Assembly: GCF_001830325.1 (NCBI RefSeq)
Contig: NZ_MHZG01000002.1
Coordinates: 248,001 to 312,000 of the forward strand
Direction: 5' to 3'
DNA length: 64,000 bases
DNA from: Polynucleobacter sp. GWA2_45_21
GTDB taxonomy: Bacteria; Pseudomonadota; Gammaproteobacteria; Burkholderiales; Burkholderiaceae
The translations under genes and the position numbers were made by a program. Below the pieces are notes generated by a model, which was not told the origin of the DNA, made no database searches, and saw only the letters and a list, made by a program, of their open reading frames with translations. Each line of letters opens with the position of its first letter. The stretch's first letter is position 1. This document shows, in pieces, positions 40,841-48,707 of this stretch.

Positions 40841-42139
40841 ATGTTCTCCGTTTTTTTTCGCTTTTTTCTTCTCATTTGCGCAGCTTTTTTTGCTGCTTTG
40901 ATTGCTGAATCTAATTTTGGCTCTATTACAGGTATTTCGGTAGGCATTGCTTTTTTATCGATACCGCTGATCTACTCCTACATTAACTTAGCCCGCCTAC
41001 GAAAATACACCGTAGAAGATCGGCTGGAGTCAATGCCACTGCCAAGCGGTTACTGGGAGGAGGTTTTCTTTTACCTACAACGATTAGTGCGTAACCTCAA
41101 GTTACAAATGCTATCGGTTGAGAAGCAGCACGATCGATTTATTGAAGCATTCCAGGCATCGCCAAACGGCATCATGATGCTTGATGATCAAGATCAAATT
41201 GAATGGTGCAATGCAATCTCAGAGCGCTTCTTTGGTCTACAGTTCAAGCGTGATGTTATGCAGCGCATCAACTTCTTGATCCGTCGACCTGAATTCATTC
41301 GCTATCTTCATAATCGTCATTTTGAGGAGCCATTACTTTTAGAGCGTATGGGCCCTAAATCAAATCTGAGTTTGATGCTACAAGCCTTTCCTTTTGGTGA
41401 GAAGCGCCACTTACTCTTGGTGCAAGACGTTACTGATCTACAAAAAGCAGATGCTATGCGACGCGACTTTGTGGCAAACGTTTCACATGAGATGAGAACT
41501 CCCATTACCGTATTAATGGGGTTTCTGGAAACGATCCAATCTTTAGATTTAGATAAGGCCCAACAGGATCAATATTTTGAGATGATGATGTCTCAAGCCC
41601 AGCGTATGAAAAGCCTTGTAGAGGACTTGCTAACTTTAGCTAATTTAGAAGCGAATTCTTTGCCGGCACCAACCCAGCCCATACAAATGCAGACTGTCAT
41701 GGCGCTTCTGAAAAATGATGCTGAGGCACTCTCTCAGGGTCACCACGCTTTTCACTTCGATGTTGAGAGTCCTAAAAATATTCTGGGGGAAGAGCGAGAA
41801 ATTCTCTCGGCATTTAGTAATTTAGTCTCTAATGCAATTCGATACACGCCTGATGTTGGCTCTATTAGCGCATCTTGGCGCGTAAATGCTGCAGGAGAGG
41901 GTGAATTCTCAGTTGTGGATACTGGCCCGGGAATCGCTTCTGAGCATCTTTCTAGGCTAACTGAGCGCTTCTATAGGGTAGATCGCAGTCGCTCACGCGA
42001 TACCGGTGGAACTGGCCTAGGTCTAGCTATCGTGAAGCATATTGCGAGCCGACATCAAGCTCAATTGATTATTGAGAGTACACCTGGAAAGGGAAGTACA
42101 TTTACGATGCGCTTCCCTAGGGAGAGGTTGACAGATTAG
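40841..42139 (+). CDS. phoR: Phosphate regulon sensor histidine kinase PhoR
   Basis: 432 residues: two N-terminal membrane helices with almost no periplasmic loop, a PAS domain (about 100-190, FIEAFQASPNGIMMLDDQD), HisKA with the phospho-accepting His in NVSHEMRTPITVLMGF, and HATPase with N box NLVSNAIRYTP and G boxes DTGPGIA and TGGTGLGLAIVKH. This fits PhoR, which senses through PstSCAB-PhoU rather than by a large periplasmic domain. Confidence 0.95.
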   Translation: MFSVFFRFFLLICAAFFAALIAESNFGSITGISVGIAFLSIPLIYSYINLARLRKYTVEDRLESMPLPSGYWEEVFFYLQRLVRNLKLQMLSVEKQHDRFIEAFQASPNGIMMLDDQDQIEWCNAISERFFGLQFKRDVMQRINFLIRRPEFIRYLHNRHFEEPLLLERMGPKSNLSLMLQAFPFGEKRHLLLVQDVTDLQKADAMRRDFVANVSHEMRTPITVLMGFLETIQSLDLDKAQQDQYFEMMMSQAQRMKSLVEDLLTLANLEANSLPAPTQPIQMQTVMALLKNDAEALSQGHHAFHFDVESPKNILGEEREILSAFSNLVSNAIRYTPDVGSISASWRVNAAGEGEFSVVDTGPGIASEHLSRLTERFYRVDRSRSRDTGGTGLGLAIVKHIASRHQAQLIIESTPGKGSTFTMRFPRERLTD

Positions 42140-42148
42140 ATAAAAGCT

Positions 42149-42382
42149 TTAATCCTTTTTATCTTTCTTGTCTTTCTTATCTTTCTTATCTTTCTTATCC
42201 TTCTTGCGTTTAGATTCCTTAGGTAATTTATCTAACTTACCGTTGGCGTAAAGGCACCAGACTTTAATTTCCTCTAGAAGTTCAGTGAGGTCCTCATAAG
42301 ATAGGTTTTTAAAGTCTTGTAAGCCGATGGCTCCGGACTCTTGAAGCTGTTTAACAGCGTCTTCGTACTTATATTCACTCAT
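42149..42382 (-). CDS. Small acidic-basic protein with Lys-Lys-Asp repeat tail
   Basis: 77 residues from the ATG at 42382 (a longer frame starts at 42424 but the extra residues look non-coding). The first about 57 residues are an acidic alpha-helical domain (YEDLTELLEEIKVWCLYANG). The C-terminus is KRKKD followed by repeated KKD triplets to the stop. Function unknown. Convergent with phoR, nine bases away. Confidence 0.65.
   Translation of the reverse strand: MSEYKYEDAVKQLQESGAIGLQDFKNLSYEDLTELLEEIKVWCLYANGKLDKLPKESKRKKDKKDKKDKKDKKDKKD
42152..42205. repeat. 9-base tandem repeat encoding the KKD tail
   Basis: About six near-identical units of ATCTTTCTT-type sequence (plus strand) that encode Lys-Lys-Asp on the minus strand. 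In-frame gain or loss of units would alter tail length. Confidence 0.8.
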
Positions 42383-42499
42383 AAATTTCCACGTAAAGTT
42401 GTAAGAACGGGGTAATCCTAGCAAAGTAATATGACAAAACCCCTTTTTCTGATATTTCTGGGGTTTTATTGAGTTTTGCTCCTTAAGTTCAATGAAAAA

Positions 42500-43516
42500 T
42501 TACACAATTTTGCGAATTTTTAGCGAGAGATAGACGCCAGCACCAGCCATTGCCATGAGGACCATCACGATATAGAAAGACTCCTTAAGCCCAGGAAGGT
42601 CCTCCATATTCATTCCCATGATTCCCGTGATCAGGGTCATGGGTAAAAAAATGACTGTCATGACTGAGAGTACTTGTAAGTTACGGGCATTGAATTCGGC
42701 AACGTGGGCAGCTTGTTCATCCTGCAGAATTTTGGCTCTGTCATATAAATTTGAAATTTCTTGCACTAAATGGGAAAGTAGATCGAGGTCATCGCTCAGC
42801 CTGAGCTTGTCTTCTTCCGAAAACCAGTAGGGAACTTTCTTTTGTAGGCGATTTAAAGCAATGAGTTCTGGTGAAAATTGCCTTCTTAAGCGACTGCAAT
42901 CGATGTGCGTTCTTCCCAAGTACTCATGTTCGGGAAGCTCTTTTGCTTTTAATAGCAGCTCCTCTTGATCATCCATGGTGTCGGAGAGTTGGATTAATAA
43001 GGTTCGCAGATATTCAGCGCGTAGATCAATCAGTTCATGGAACAATTCGATGGCCGAGCAAGGGTTGAGGGCTCCACTTCTCAAGTCAGAGCGCAGTCGA
43101 TCTGTTGTTCTTAAGGGATTGTTGCGCAGAGAAATCATTAATCGTGGAGTGAGAATGGCCCATAGAGTCCCCAGGCTATGATCGCTATCCTCGTTGCCAA
43201 ACTCTTGCTGAAAGTCATTCATCACCATTAATAAGCAATCGTCCAGCTTTTCAATGCGCTCAAGACGACTACGAGTTACTCCTTCATCAATCATTTCGAC
43301 AACGCGATCCGGAATTAAGGGCGTATTTTGAAGCCAGCGCTGCACTTGAGAATTGGATAAATTGAGGTGAAGCCAAATCGATAACTCTGGATTGCTTAGT
43401 GCATCTGCGATATCAAAAAGTGGAATTTCAAAATTTTTCCCCGAGGGTGACATAGCCCAAGCAAAGACGACACCATTAATGGGGAAGGGTAGCGCCGCGT
43501 TGACTATTGTTGTCAT
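42500..43516 (-). CDS. CorA-family magnesium/divalent cation transporter
   Basis: 338 residues, large cytoplasmic N-terminal domain and two C-terminal membrane helices. The selectivity motif GMN is at residues 301-303 (TGIMGMNMEDLPG), between the two helices. Divergence in the helices and N-terminus puts it near the ZntB/CorA-like branch, so the ion (Mg, Co, Zn) is uncertain. Single gene. Confidence 0.9.
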   Translation of the reverse strand: MTTIVNAALPFPINGVVFAWAMSPSGKNFEIPLFDIADALSNPELSIWLHLNLSNSQVQRWLQNTPLIPDRVVEMIDEGVTRSRLERIEKLDDCLLMVMNDFQQEFGNEDSDHSLGTLWAILTPRLMISLRNNPLRTTDRLRSDLRSGALNPCSAIELFHELIDLRAEYLRTLLIQLSDTMDDQEELLLKAKELPEHEYLGRTHIDCSRLRRQFSPELIALNRLQKKVPYWFSEEDKLRLSDDLDLLSHLVQEISNLYDRAKILQDEQAAHVAEFNARNLQVLSVMTVIFLPMTLITGIMGMNMEDLPGLKESFYIVMVLMAMAGAGVYLSLKIRKIV

Positions 43517-43575
43517 ATTGATGTCTTGTGAAAGGGTTAAATTAATTTCTGTAATAAAAAATTAGGAGGTCAGCA

Positions 43576-43668
43576 ATGAAACAATTTTTTTTCAAAGTCT
43601 TGCTTATGTGGCATGAAGTGCGTGCTGCTTATCGCGGTCGGTATGATGGGCATCGCTTAGGTAGTTAA
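43576..43668 (+). CDS. Putative 30-residue small protein
   Basis: Short frame with ATG 43576 and TAA 43666-43668. It is preceded by TAGGAGGT (43563-43570), one of the strongest ribosome-binding sites in the window, at ideal spacing. The product begins MKQFFFKVLLMWHEV and ends in a Tyr/Arg/Gly-rich stretch (RAAYRGRYDGHRLGS): a hydrophobic N-half and a basic C-half. Function unknown; its stop overlaps the convergent stop of the next gene. Confidence 0.55.
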   Translation: MKQFFFKVLLMWHEVRAAYRGRYDGHRLGS

Positions 43669-44501
43669 AAACGCCAGGTAAAGCCAATTTCAGAGCGGGA
43701 TGCATTCATGCCGGTATTGCTTAGCACTAAACCCATATTGGCAGCACTTCTCATATAAGAAAGTCCAATGTCTAGACTTTCATTAGCTGAGAATATTGCT
43801 GCCAGAAGAGCGTAATTTGTTAGATATTGCTCTGTACTGGGTGGATTGGTGGTTATACCCATATCTAAGGCTAGTCGGAGCTTTTCCATTACACGCCAAA
43901 CGGGTGCAGCTGAAAAGAACAGAATATTGGTTCGGTTTTCTGGAGGGCCTGCACCAATTGCATAGTTTGTGTTGTAAAGGGACTTGGTGTACATCGCATT
44001 GATATGCACTTCCACCGAATCCCAATAGCGTGAGCCAATGAGGTTCAGTCCGTAATTAGGGAGTGCTAAATCCAAGCCAGCAACTTGCTGTTGCGGTGAA
44101 CCTGGGAGGGTAATGCTGGGTTTAATTGCAATAGCCCATTTCCCATCCTCATCTTCAGCAAAGCGCCACTTTAGAGCTAGGACCTTATTGGAGATCGGCG
44201 AGTAGTTTCCTCGTGGCGCAGCATAGTAGGTAGTGCCAAATGACATCTCAATATTCTCAGCAATACCTCTTGTGTAGGTGAATGGGAAGGCGCTAGCACC
44301 TGATCCACCAAAGTACTCCTCGCCAGGTGTAATGATGTCAACGGTTGCAGCGCTTCCGCTACCATGGCTTGCGGTTTTGAAGTAGTACTGCTCAATTTGA
44401 TTCGTATTTTTAGCTACAGTACCTGCATCATCGGTATTCAATGGCTCAAATGCAGAACACATCGCCGAGAAAAAGAGTAGAAGAATAGCGATAAAACGCA
44501 T
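43665..44501 (-). CDS. Outer-membrane beta-barrel-like protein
   Basis: About 278 residues from the ATG at 44501 (MRFIAILLLFFSAMCSA signal peptide, then FEPLNTDDAGTVAKNTNQIE). The frame is open upstream to 44627, but that part lacks signal character. The N-terminal TDDAGTVxKxxxQxE pattern is like that of the MetA-pathway phenol-degradation/transport outer-membrane family. Alternating beta-strand pattern and a final aromatic (TWRF) fit a barrel. Substrate unknown. Confidence 0.7.
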   Translation of the reverse strand: MRFIAILLLFFSAMCSAFEPLNTDDAGTVAKNTNQIEQYYFKTASHGSGSAATVDIITPGEEYFGGSGASAFPFTYTRGIAENIEMSFGTTYYAAPRGNYSPISNKVLALKWRFAEDEDGKWAIAIKPSITLPGSPQQQVAGLDLALPNYGLNLIGSRYWDSVEVHINAMYTKSLYNTNYAIGAGPPENRTNILFFSAAPVWRVMEKLRLALDMGITTNPPSTEQYLTNYALLAAIFSANESLDIGLSYMRSAANMGLVLSNTGMNASRSEIGFTWRF

Positions 44502-44663
44502 GGGATAGCTTGCAAAAGATAAACTCTTTAAAAATACAAGGTAATTGTTACGACTTGATGTAATTGCCGAAAAACTTTGCAATATCTTTTGCTTGTAATG
44601 AGTAATTAAACTGAAATATTCAATCAATAAGATAAAGCGATATTCATATCTCGAGAGTTAACC

Positions 44664-44846
44664 ATGATTGAGTCTAAAAAAATGGATTTATCCAAGGTGT
44701 TCAGGCCGTATCTTGAGCAATCTTCTGATGAAAGATCGAATATTAAAGAGCATTTACTAGCCCACAAATTTAGCAAGATTGAAAGTCGTGCTGCCGGCTT
44801 TTTATTGGATAAAAAATACGCATTAAATCTAGACGAGGTAATTTAA
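44664..44846 (+). CDS. Small hypothetical protein
   Basis: 60 residues, soluble and charged (for example VFRPYLEQSSDERSNIKEHL), probably helical. It starts 12 bases before the arsC-like gene's ATG ends its spacing, so it may be the first gene of that unit. I do not recognise it. Weak GAGAG upstream of ATG. Confidence 0.45.
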   Translation: MIESKKMDLSKVFRPYLEQSSDERSNIKEHLLAHKFSKIESRAAGFLLDKKYALNLDEVI

Positions 44847-44857
44847 TTACTGCGCAT

Positions 44858-45364
44858 ATGGAAAAGCATTACAACATTCTGTTCTTATGCAATCGAAATT
44901 CAGCAAGATCCATTATTGCTGAGGCTTTAGCAAGCACCTTAAGCCATGGACGTTTTACTGGCTATTCTGCTGGTGCGAACCCTTCGGGATTAGTTCATCC
45001 TTATGCCCTCGAAATGGCTAAAGCGATGGGGTATCCGATCCAACTCTTGAGGAGTAAAAGTTGGGATGAGTTTGGCAGAGAGGGTGCTCCAAAGATGGAT
45101 TTCATTATTACCTTATGCGATACGGCGATGGGTGAGGATTGCCCATATTGGCCTGGACATCCATCAATTGCTCACTGGGGATTTCCAGATCCAGCATCTA
45201 TCGAAGCAAGCGATGTTAAAGCAATGCTGTTCGCATTTAAACAGGTTGAAATTGGACTGCGCAACCGAATTGAGCTTTTAATGGATCTGCCCATTGAGAC
45301 ACTCGATAGACTGGAGATGAAGGAGCGACTTCATAATATTCACTATAGAAGTAAATTCTTGTAG
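44858..45364 (+). CDS. arsC: ArsC-type arsenate reductase (low-molecular-weight phosphatase fold)
   Basis: 168 residues. The P-loop CNRNSARS (Cys11-Ser18) is the nucleophile loop of thioredoxin-linked arsenate reductases and LMW phosphatases; related proteins usually have CTGNSARS. The segment CDTAMGEDCPYWPGHP carries further conserved cysteines, and HWGFPDPAS holds the catalytic Asp. Reduces arsenate, which enters cells through phosphate carriers. No arsenite exporter gene is adjacent. Confidence 0.82.
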   Translation: MEKHYNILFLCNRNSARSIIAEALASTLSHGRFTGYSAGANPSGLVHPYALEMAKAMGYPIQLLRSKSWDEFGREGAPKMDFIITLCDTAMGEDCPYWPGHPSIAHWGFPDPASIEASDVKAMLFAFKQVEIGLRNRIELLMDLPIETLDRLEMKERLHNIHYRSKFL

Positions 45365-45436
45365 TCTTTTTGCGTGATTGAGTCCAATTGATTTTAATGT
45401 CTTCATTCTGAAATATTTCCCTGTCATGATCTATTT

Positions 45437-45649
45437 GTGAATAGATTGAATCAAACTCAGCATGCCATCATTACTTGCCCAAATTGTCAGGGCCATGAAG
45501 TTTTGGATGTCGCTCAAGCTAGCTCCATGCACCTTTACAGATGCCCCTCATGTAGCGGCTTCCTAAAGGCAAAATCGGGGGATTGCTGCATATTGTGTAG
45601 CTTTGCCAACAGGGATTGCAGTAGTTCCGAGCAAAATTTAGCCGCTTAA
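45437..45649 (+). CDS. Small cysteine-rich (zinc-ribbon-like) protein of the GDCCxxCS type
   Basis: 70 residues, GTG start. CPNCQGHE and CPSCSGFL form a likely zinc ribbon, followed by GDCCILCSFANRDC. The last part resembles the GDCCVFCSYG motif of small proteins that I recall near arsenic and mercury resistance genes; here it is diverged. Its place 72 bases after arsC supports such a link. Function unknown. Confidence 0.6.
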   Translation: MNRLNQTQHAIITCPNCQGHEVLDVAQASSMHLYRCPSCSGFLKAKSGDCCILCSFANRDCSSSEQNLAA

Positions 45650-45685
45650 GCTTTTGCCAGTAGACTAGGCTTCATTTTCATGAAT

Positions 45686-45714
45686 ATGTCATGAGAGTTT
45701 CATAAAATAGACAT
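45686..45714 (+). promoter_or_regulatory. Pho box candidate upstream of ppx
   Basis: ATGTCAT-GAGA-GTTTCAT-AAAA-TAGACAT: three 7-base elements at 11-base periodicity, matching CTGTCAT in 6, 5 and 4 positions. A TATTCA hexamer begins ten bases after the second element. It lies 33 bases before ppx. Confidence 0.5.
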
Positions 45715-45746
45715 ATTCATATTGAAACCTGTTAACTGGAACAATT

Positions 45747-47312
45747 TTGGCTGTTAATAAAGATATTTCAGGAAATAATCCTCGCGATTTGGTGGCTGCA
45801 GTCGACCTTGGGTCGAATAGTTTTCGCATGCTCGTTGCTCAGGTGGTGAAAACACCATCGGGAACCCAGCTGCGCCCGATTGATACTCTGCGTGAGTCCG
45901 TGCGTCTTGCGGCAGGTCTTACCGATAATAAGCTGCTGGGAAATGATGCCTATCAACGTGGCTTGACGGCTATTCGTCGCTTTGGTGAGCGCATTCGGGG
46001 CTTTGATCCTTCCAAGGTACGCGCTGTTGCAACCAATACCTTAAGGGTGGCAAAGAATGCCCCCAGCTTTATTCGGGATGCCGAAGAGGCTTTAGGTTTT
46101 CCCATTGAAGTGATTGCAGGGGTTGAAGAGGCGCGTCTGATTTATATTGGCGCTGCTCATGAGGTTTCTGCTGTCCAGGGAAATCGCTTAGTGGTTGATA
46201 TTGGTGGCGGCTCTACTGAGTTCATCATCGGTAAAGGCTATGAGCCAAAGTTGATGGAGAGTCTCTATATTGGCTGTGTTTCGCATAGCCTACGATTTTT
46301 CCCTAAGGGCAATATTGATGCCCATGCTTTTAAAGAGGCGGAGTTAGCGGCACGTCGAGAGATTCAGGTGATCTCTGGGGCTTACCTCAAAAGTGGCTGG
46401 AAACAGGTTATTGGCTCGTCTGGAACAGCTCGTGCTTTGGCAGACCTGATCGCAGAAAATAACTTTAATGGCCACCAAAGCGAAGGCTTGACCATGGGCC
46501 GCGTGAATGGCGCTAGTGGGCTCATTACTCGCGATGGCTTGAGATCCATGAAGAAGCATCTTCTCAAGTATGACAATATTAGTCAGGTAGTGCTGCAGGG
46601 CCTAAAGGATGATCGTAGATCGGTCTGGCCGGGTGGTTTGGCGATCATGATTGCTGTCTTCGATGAGCTGGGTATTGAGAGCATGGAGGTCACAGACGCT
46701 GCACTGCGCGTAGGAGTTTTGTATGACCTGCTAGGCCGCTCACAACATGACGATATGCGCTTTGTCACAGTAGAGCAGTTTATGCAACGCTATGCCGTTG
46801 ATCGCGAGCAGGCAAAGCGAGTAGGAATACACGCCGCAGAATTTTTATCTCAATTGCCAAAGCCAGACTCTGAGGATCGTGAAGATAACATCGCCTTGTT
46901 GCAATGGGCTGCTAATCTTCATGAAATCGGTTTATCGATTGCTCACAACGGTTATCACAAGCATTCGGCTTACATTGCAGGCAATGCGGATATGCCAGGT
47001 TTTTCAAAGAATGATCAGGCAAGGTTAGCTGCGCTTCTCATTGGTCATGCGGGTAAGTTGGGTAAGCTAGCCAATAACCCCAGCTTTAGAGATTGGCGAA
47101 TGCTGTTCTGCTTGCGCTTATCGCAGGTGCTTTGCCGCGGTAGAAGTGATATTCAACTTCCCAAGGTTAAGGTATCCGAAGTCGATGGCTCTTATTTGGT
47201 AAGCCTGTCAAAAGATTGGGTGGATGCGCATCCCTTGACCGAATTTAGTTTGCTAAAAGAAGCGGCCGAGTGGGAACGTATCGGCCGGCCTTATAAAGTA
47301 ATCTTGCGTTAA
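45747..47312 (+). CDS. ppx: Exopolyphosphatase / guanosine pentaphosphate phosphatase (Ppx/GppA)
   Basis: 521 residues, TTG start with GGA upstream. Removes terminal phosphate from polyphosphate. AAVDLGSNSFRMLVAQ is the ASKHA phosphate-1 motif; VVDIGGGSTEFIIG is phosphate-2. The C-terminal half has the HD-like domain (NLHEIGLSIAHNGYHKHSAY). Ends back-to-back with the OlsB-like gene (no base between stops). In related genomes ppk often precedes ppx; no ppk1 is seen here. Confidence 0.92.
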   Translation: MAVNKDISGNNPRDLVAAVDLGSNSFRMLVAQVVKTPSGTQLRPIDTLRESVRLAAGLTDNKLLGNDAYQRGLTAIRRFGERIRGFDPSKVRAVATNTLRVAKNAPSFIRDAEEALGFPIEVIAGVEEARLIYIGAAHEVSAVQGNRLVVDIGGGSTEFIIGKGYEPKLMESLYIGCVSHSLRFFPKGNIDAHAFKEAELAARREIQVISGAYLKSGWKQVIGSSGTARALADLIAENNFNGHQSEGLTMGRVNGASGLITRDGLRSMKKHLLKYDNISQVVLQGLKDDRRSVWPGGLAIMIAVFDELGIESMEVTDAALRVGVLYDLLGRSQHDDMRFVTVEQFMQRYAVDREQAKRVGIHAAEFLSQLPKPDSEDREDNIALLQWAANLHEIGLSIAHNGYHKHSAYIAGNADMPGFSKNDQARLAALLIGHAGKLGKLANNPSFRDWRMLFCLRLSQVLCRGRSDIQLPKVKVSEVDGSYLVSLSKDWVDAHPLTEFSLLKEAAEWERIGRPYKVILR

Positions 47313-48251
47313 TTACATGCCCAAGAAGTGCTTGGCGTAGCGTGGATTGATTTCAGATAAGCGGAGCATGGTGAGTACATCAGCAGTATTAAAGTCTGGA
47401 TCCCAAGCTGGTGCGCTACAAATTTTGGCGCCTAACTTGAGATAGCCTTTAATCAAGGGCGGGGGCTCAACTTGCAAACCACCATTTAATCGCTCTAAGG
47501 GCAGAGGCAGTCGAGGGAAGGCATGATTCTCGACTGGAGCCATTTGATCATTACTCAGTGAGTTGTATAGGCTGGCGGCAAAATGACCACCATCTGCCAT
47601 CGGAATGCTTGCGCAACCAAGCATGATTTCATAATCGTGTTTTTGCATGTACTGAGCTAGACCACTCCACAATGCCATGATGACAGCGCCAGAGCGGTAG
47701 TCAGCGTGAACACAGGAGCGACCCAATTCAACCATCTTGGGGCGCAAGTGATTTAGGCGAGAAAGATCAAATTCAGAATCTGAGTAGAGGCGACCAATCT
47801 CAGCGGCCTTGTGCGGAGGAAGGACTCGATAGGTGCCAACCACCTTCAGCGTCTCTTGATCGCGGATGAGCAGATGGTCGCAGTAGGCGTCAAACTCATC
47901 GATATCCAAGTCTTCAGGATGAGCGGGTAAGCTTGCACCCATTTCTTCTGCAAATACTTTGAAACGCAAACGTTGCGCTTCCTTAATTTCATTAGGATTT
48001 GAGGCCCAGCTAATTTGAAAGGCAGGGCGCTTGGGTTTGCTAATTACCTTTTCATTAGCAATTGGCTCAATGGCCAGTACTTCGTTGCGAGCACGCAAAG
48101 CAAACTTTTTGCCAAATAATTTCTTGGCAATTTTTTTGGAAAAAAGCTTTTTAATTGCCTTGGCTTTGCTGGTTTTCTCTTTCTTTGGCTTTTGCTCAAA
48201 GCGACCATTGAAAAGATCAAATGCAGCAAGAGGATTTGGAATATCAGACAT
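47313..48251 (-). CDS. OlsB-like GNAT-family N-acyltransferase
   Basis: 312 residues; a Lys-rich N-terminal stretch of about 55 residues, then a GNAT-fold acyltransferase of the group that includes OlsB, which transfers a 3-hydroxyacyl chain from ACP to ornithine. Visible are RLRFKVFAEEMGA near the start, VVGTYRVLPPHKA, MVELGRSCVHADYRSG and IMLGCASIPMADGG. It is the last gene of the PlcP operon. The ornithine-lipid role is an inference from family and neighbours. Confidence 0.72.
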   Translation of the reverse strand: MSDIPNPLAAFDLFNGRFEQKPKKEKTSKAKAIKKLFSKKIAKKLFGKKFALRARNEVLAIEPIANEKVISKPKRPAFQISWASNPNEIKEAQRLRFKVFAEEMGASLPAHPEDLDIDEFDAYCDHLLIRDQETLKVVGTYRVLPPHKAAEIGRLYSDSEFDLSRLNHLRPKMVELGRSCVHADYRSGAVIMALWSGLAQYMQKHDYEIMLGCASIPMADGGHFAASLYNSLSNDQMAPVENHAFPRLPLPLERLNGGLQVEPPPLIKGYLKLGAKICSAPAWDPDFNTADVLTMLRLSEINPRYAKHFLGM

Positions 48252-48293
48252 GAGTTTCCTTAAATAGGTTTAATCAATCGTAAAAGGACTCTG

Positions 48294-48698
48294 TTACCAA
48301 TTGATGACAAGTGGAATGCAAATGGTGGCCCAAAGTAGGGCAGCAATGAGCAGTGCCAACATGACGGCTGCTGAGCCAAAGTCTTTGGCTCTTTTAGACA
48401 AATCATGATGCTCAAAGGAGATTCGATCAATCGCCGCTTCCACGCTGGAATTGAGTAACTCCACTACTAAAACAAGTATTAAGGAGGAAATTAAGACGCA
48501 TTTTTCGATTGGGCTAATAGGCATCCATAACGCTATCGGGGTGAGTAGGGCTAGTAGGGTTAATTCTTGTCTAAAAGCGCTTTCTTCCTTATAGGCATAC
48601 ACAATGCCGCACCAAGAGTTTTTCGCTGCGTGCCAAGCTCTGGTGAGGCCGCGATTCCCTTTGTGCGGGTTTTGCTTAATATCGTATGGAGTAGTCAA
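48294..48698 (-). CDS. dgkA: Diacylglycerol kinase
   Basis: 134 residues, three membrane helices. Phosphorylates diacylglycerol to phosphatidic acid. The active-site motif VVELLNSSVEAAIDR (Glu80, Asn83, Ser84, Glu87) and SKRAKDFGSAAVML match DgkA. It lies between the glycosyltransferase and the OlsB-like gene on the minus strand, where it could recycle diacylglycerol released by PlcP. Confidence 0.92.
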   Translation of the reverse strand: MTTPYDIKQNPHKGNRGLTRAWHAAKNSWCGIVYAYKEESAFRQELTLLALLTPIALWMPISPIEKCVLISSLILVLVVELLNSSVEAAIDRISFEHHDLSKRAKDFGSAAVMLALLIAALLWATICIPLVINW

Positions 48699-48707
48699 AA
48701 TATCGGC

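Noticed and set aside
42152..42205. Tandem repeat considered as a CRISPR fragment
   Set aside because: Units are 9 bases, contiguous and in frame with a protein; no spacers.
43545..43570. CTGTAAT-AAAA sequence before the 30-residue frame as another Pho box
   Set aside because: The first element matches but the second (AATTAGG) does not match the consensus at all.
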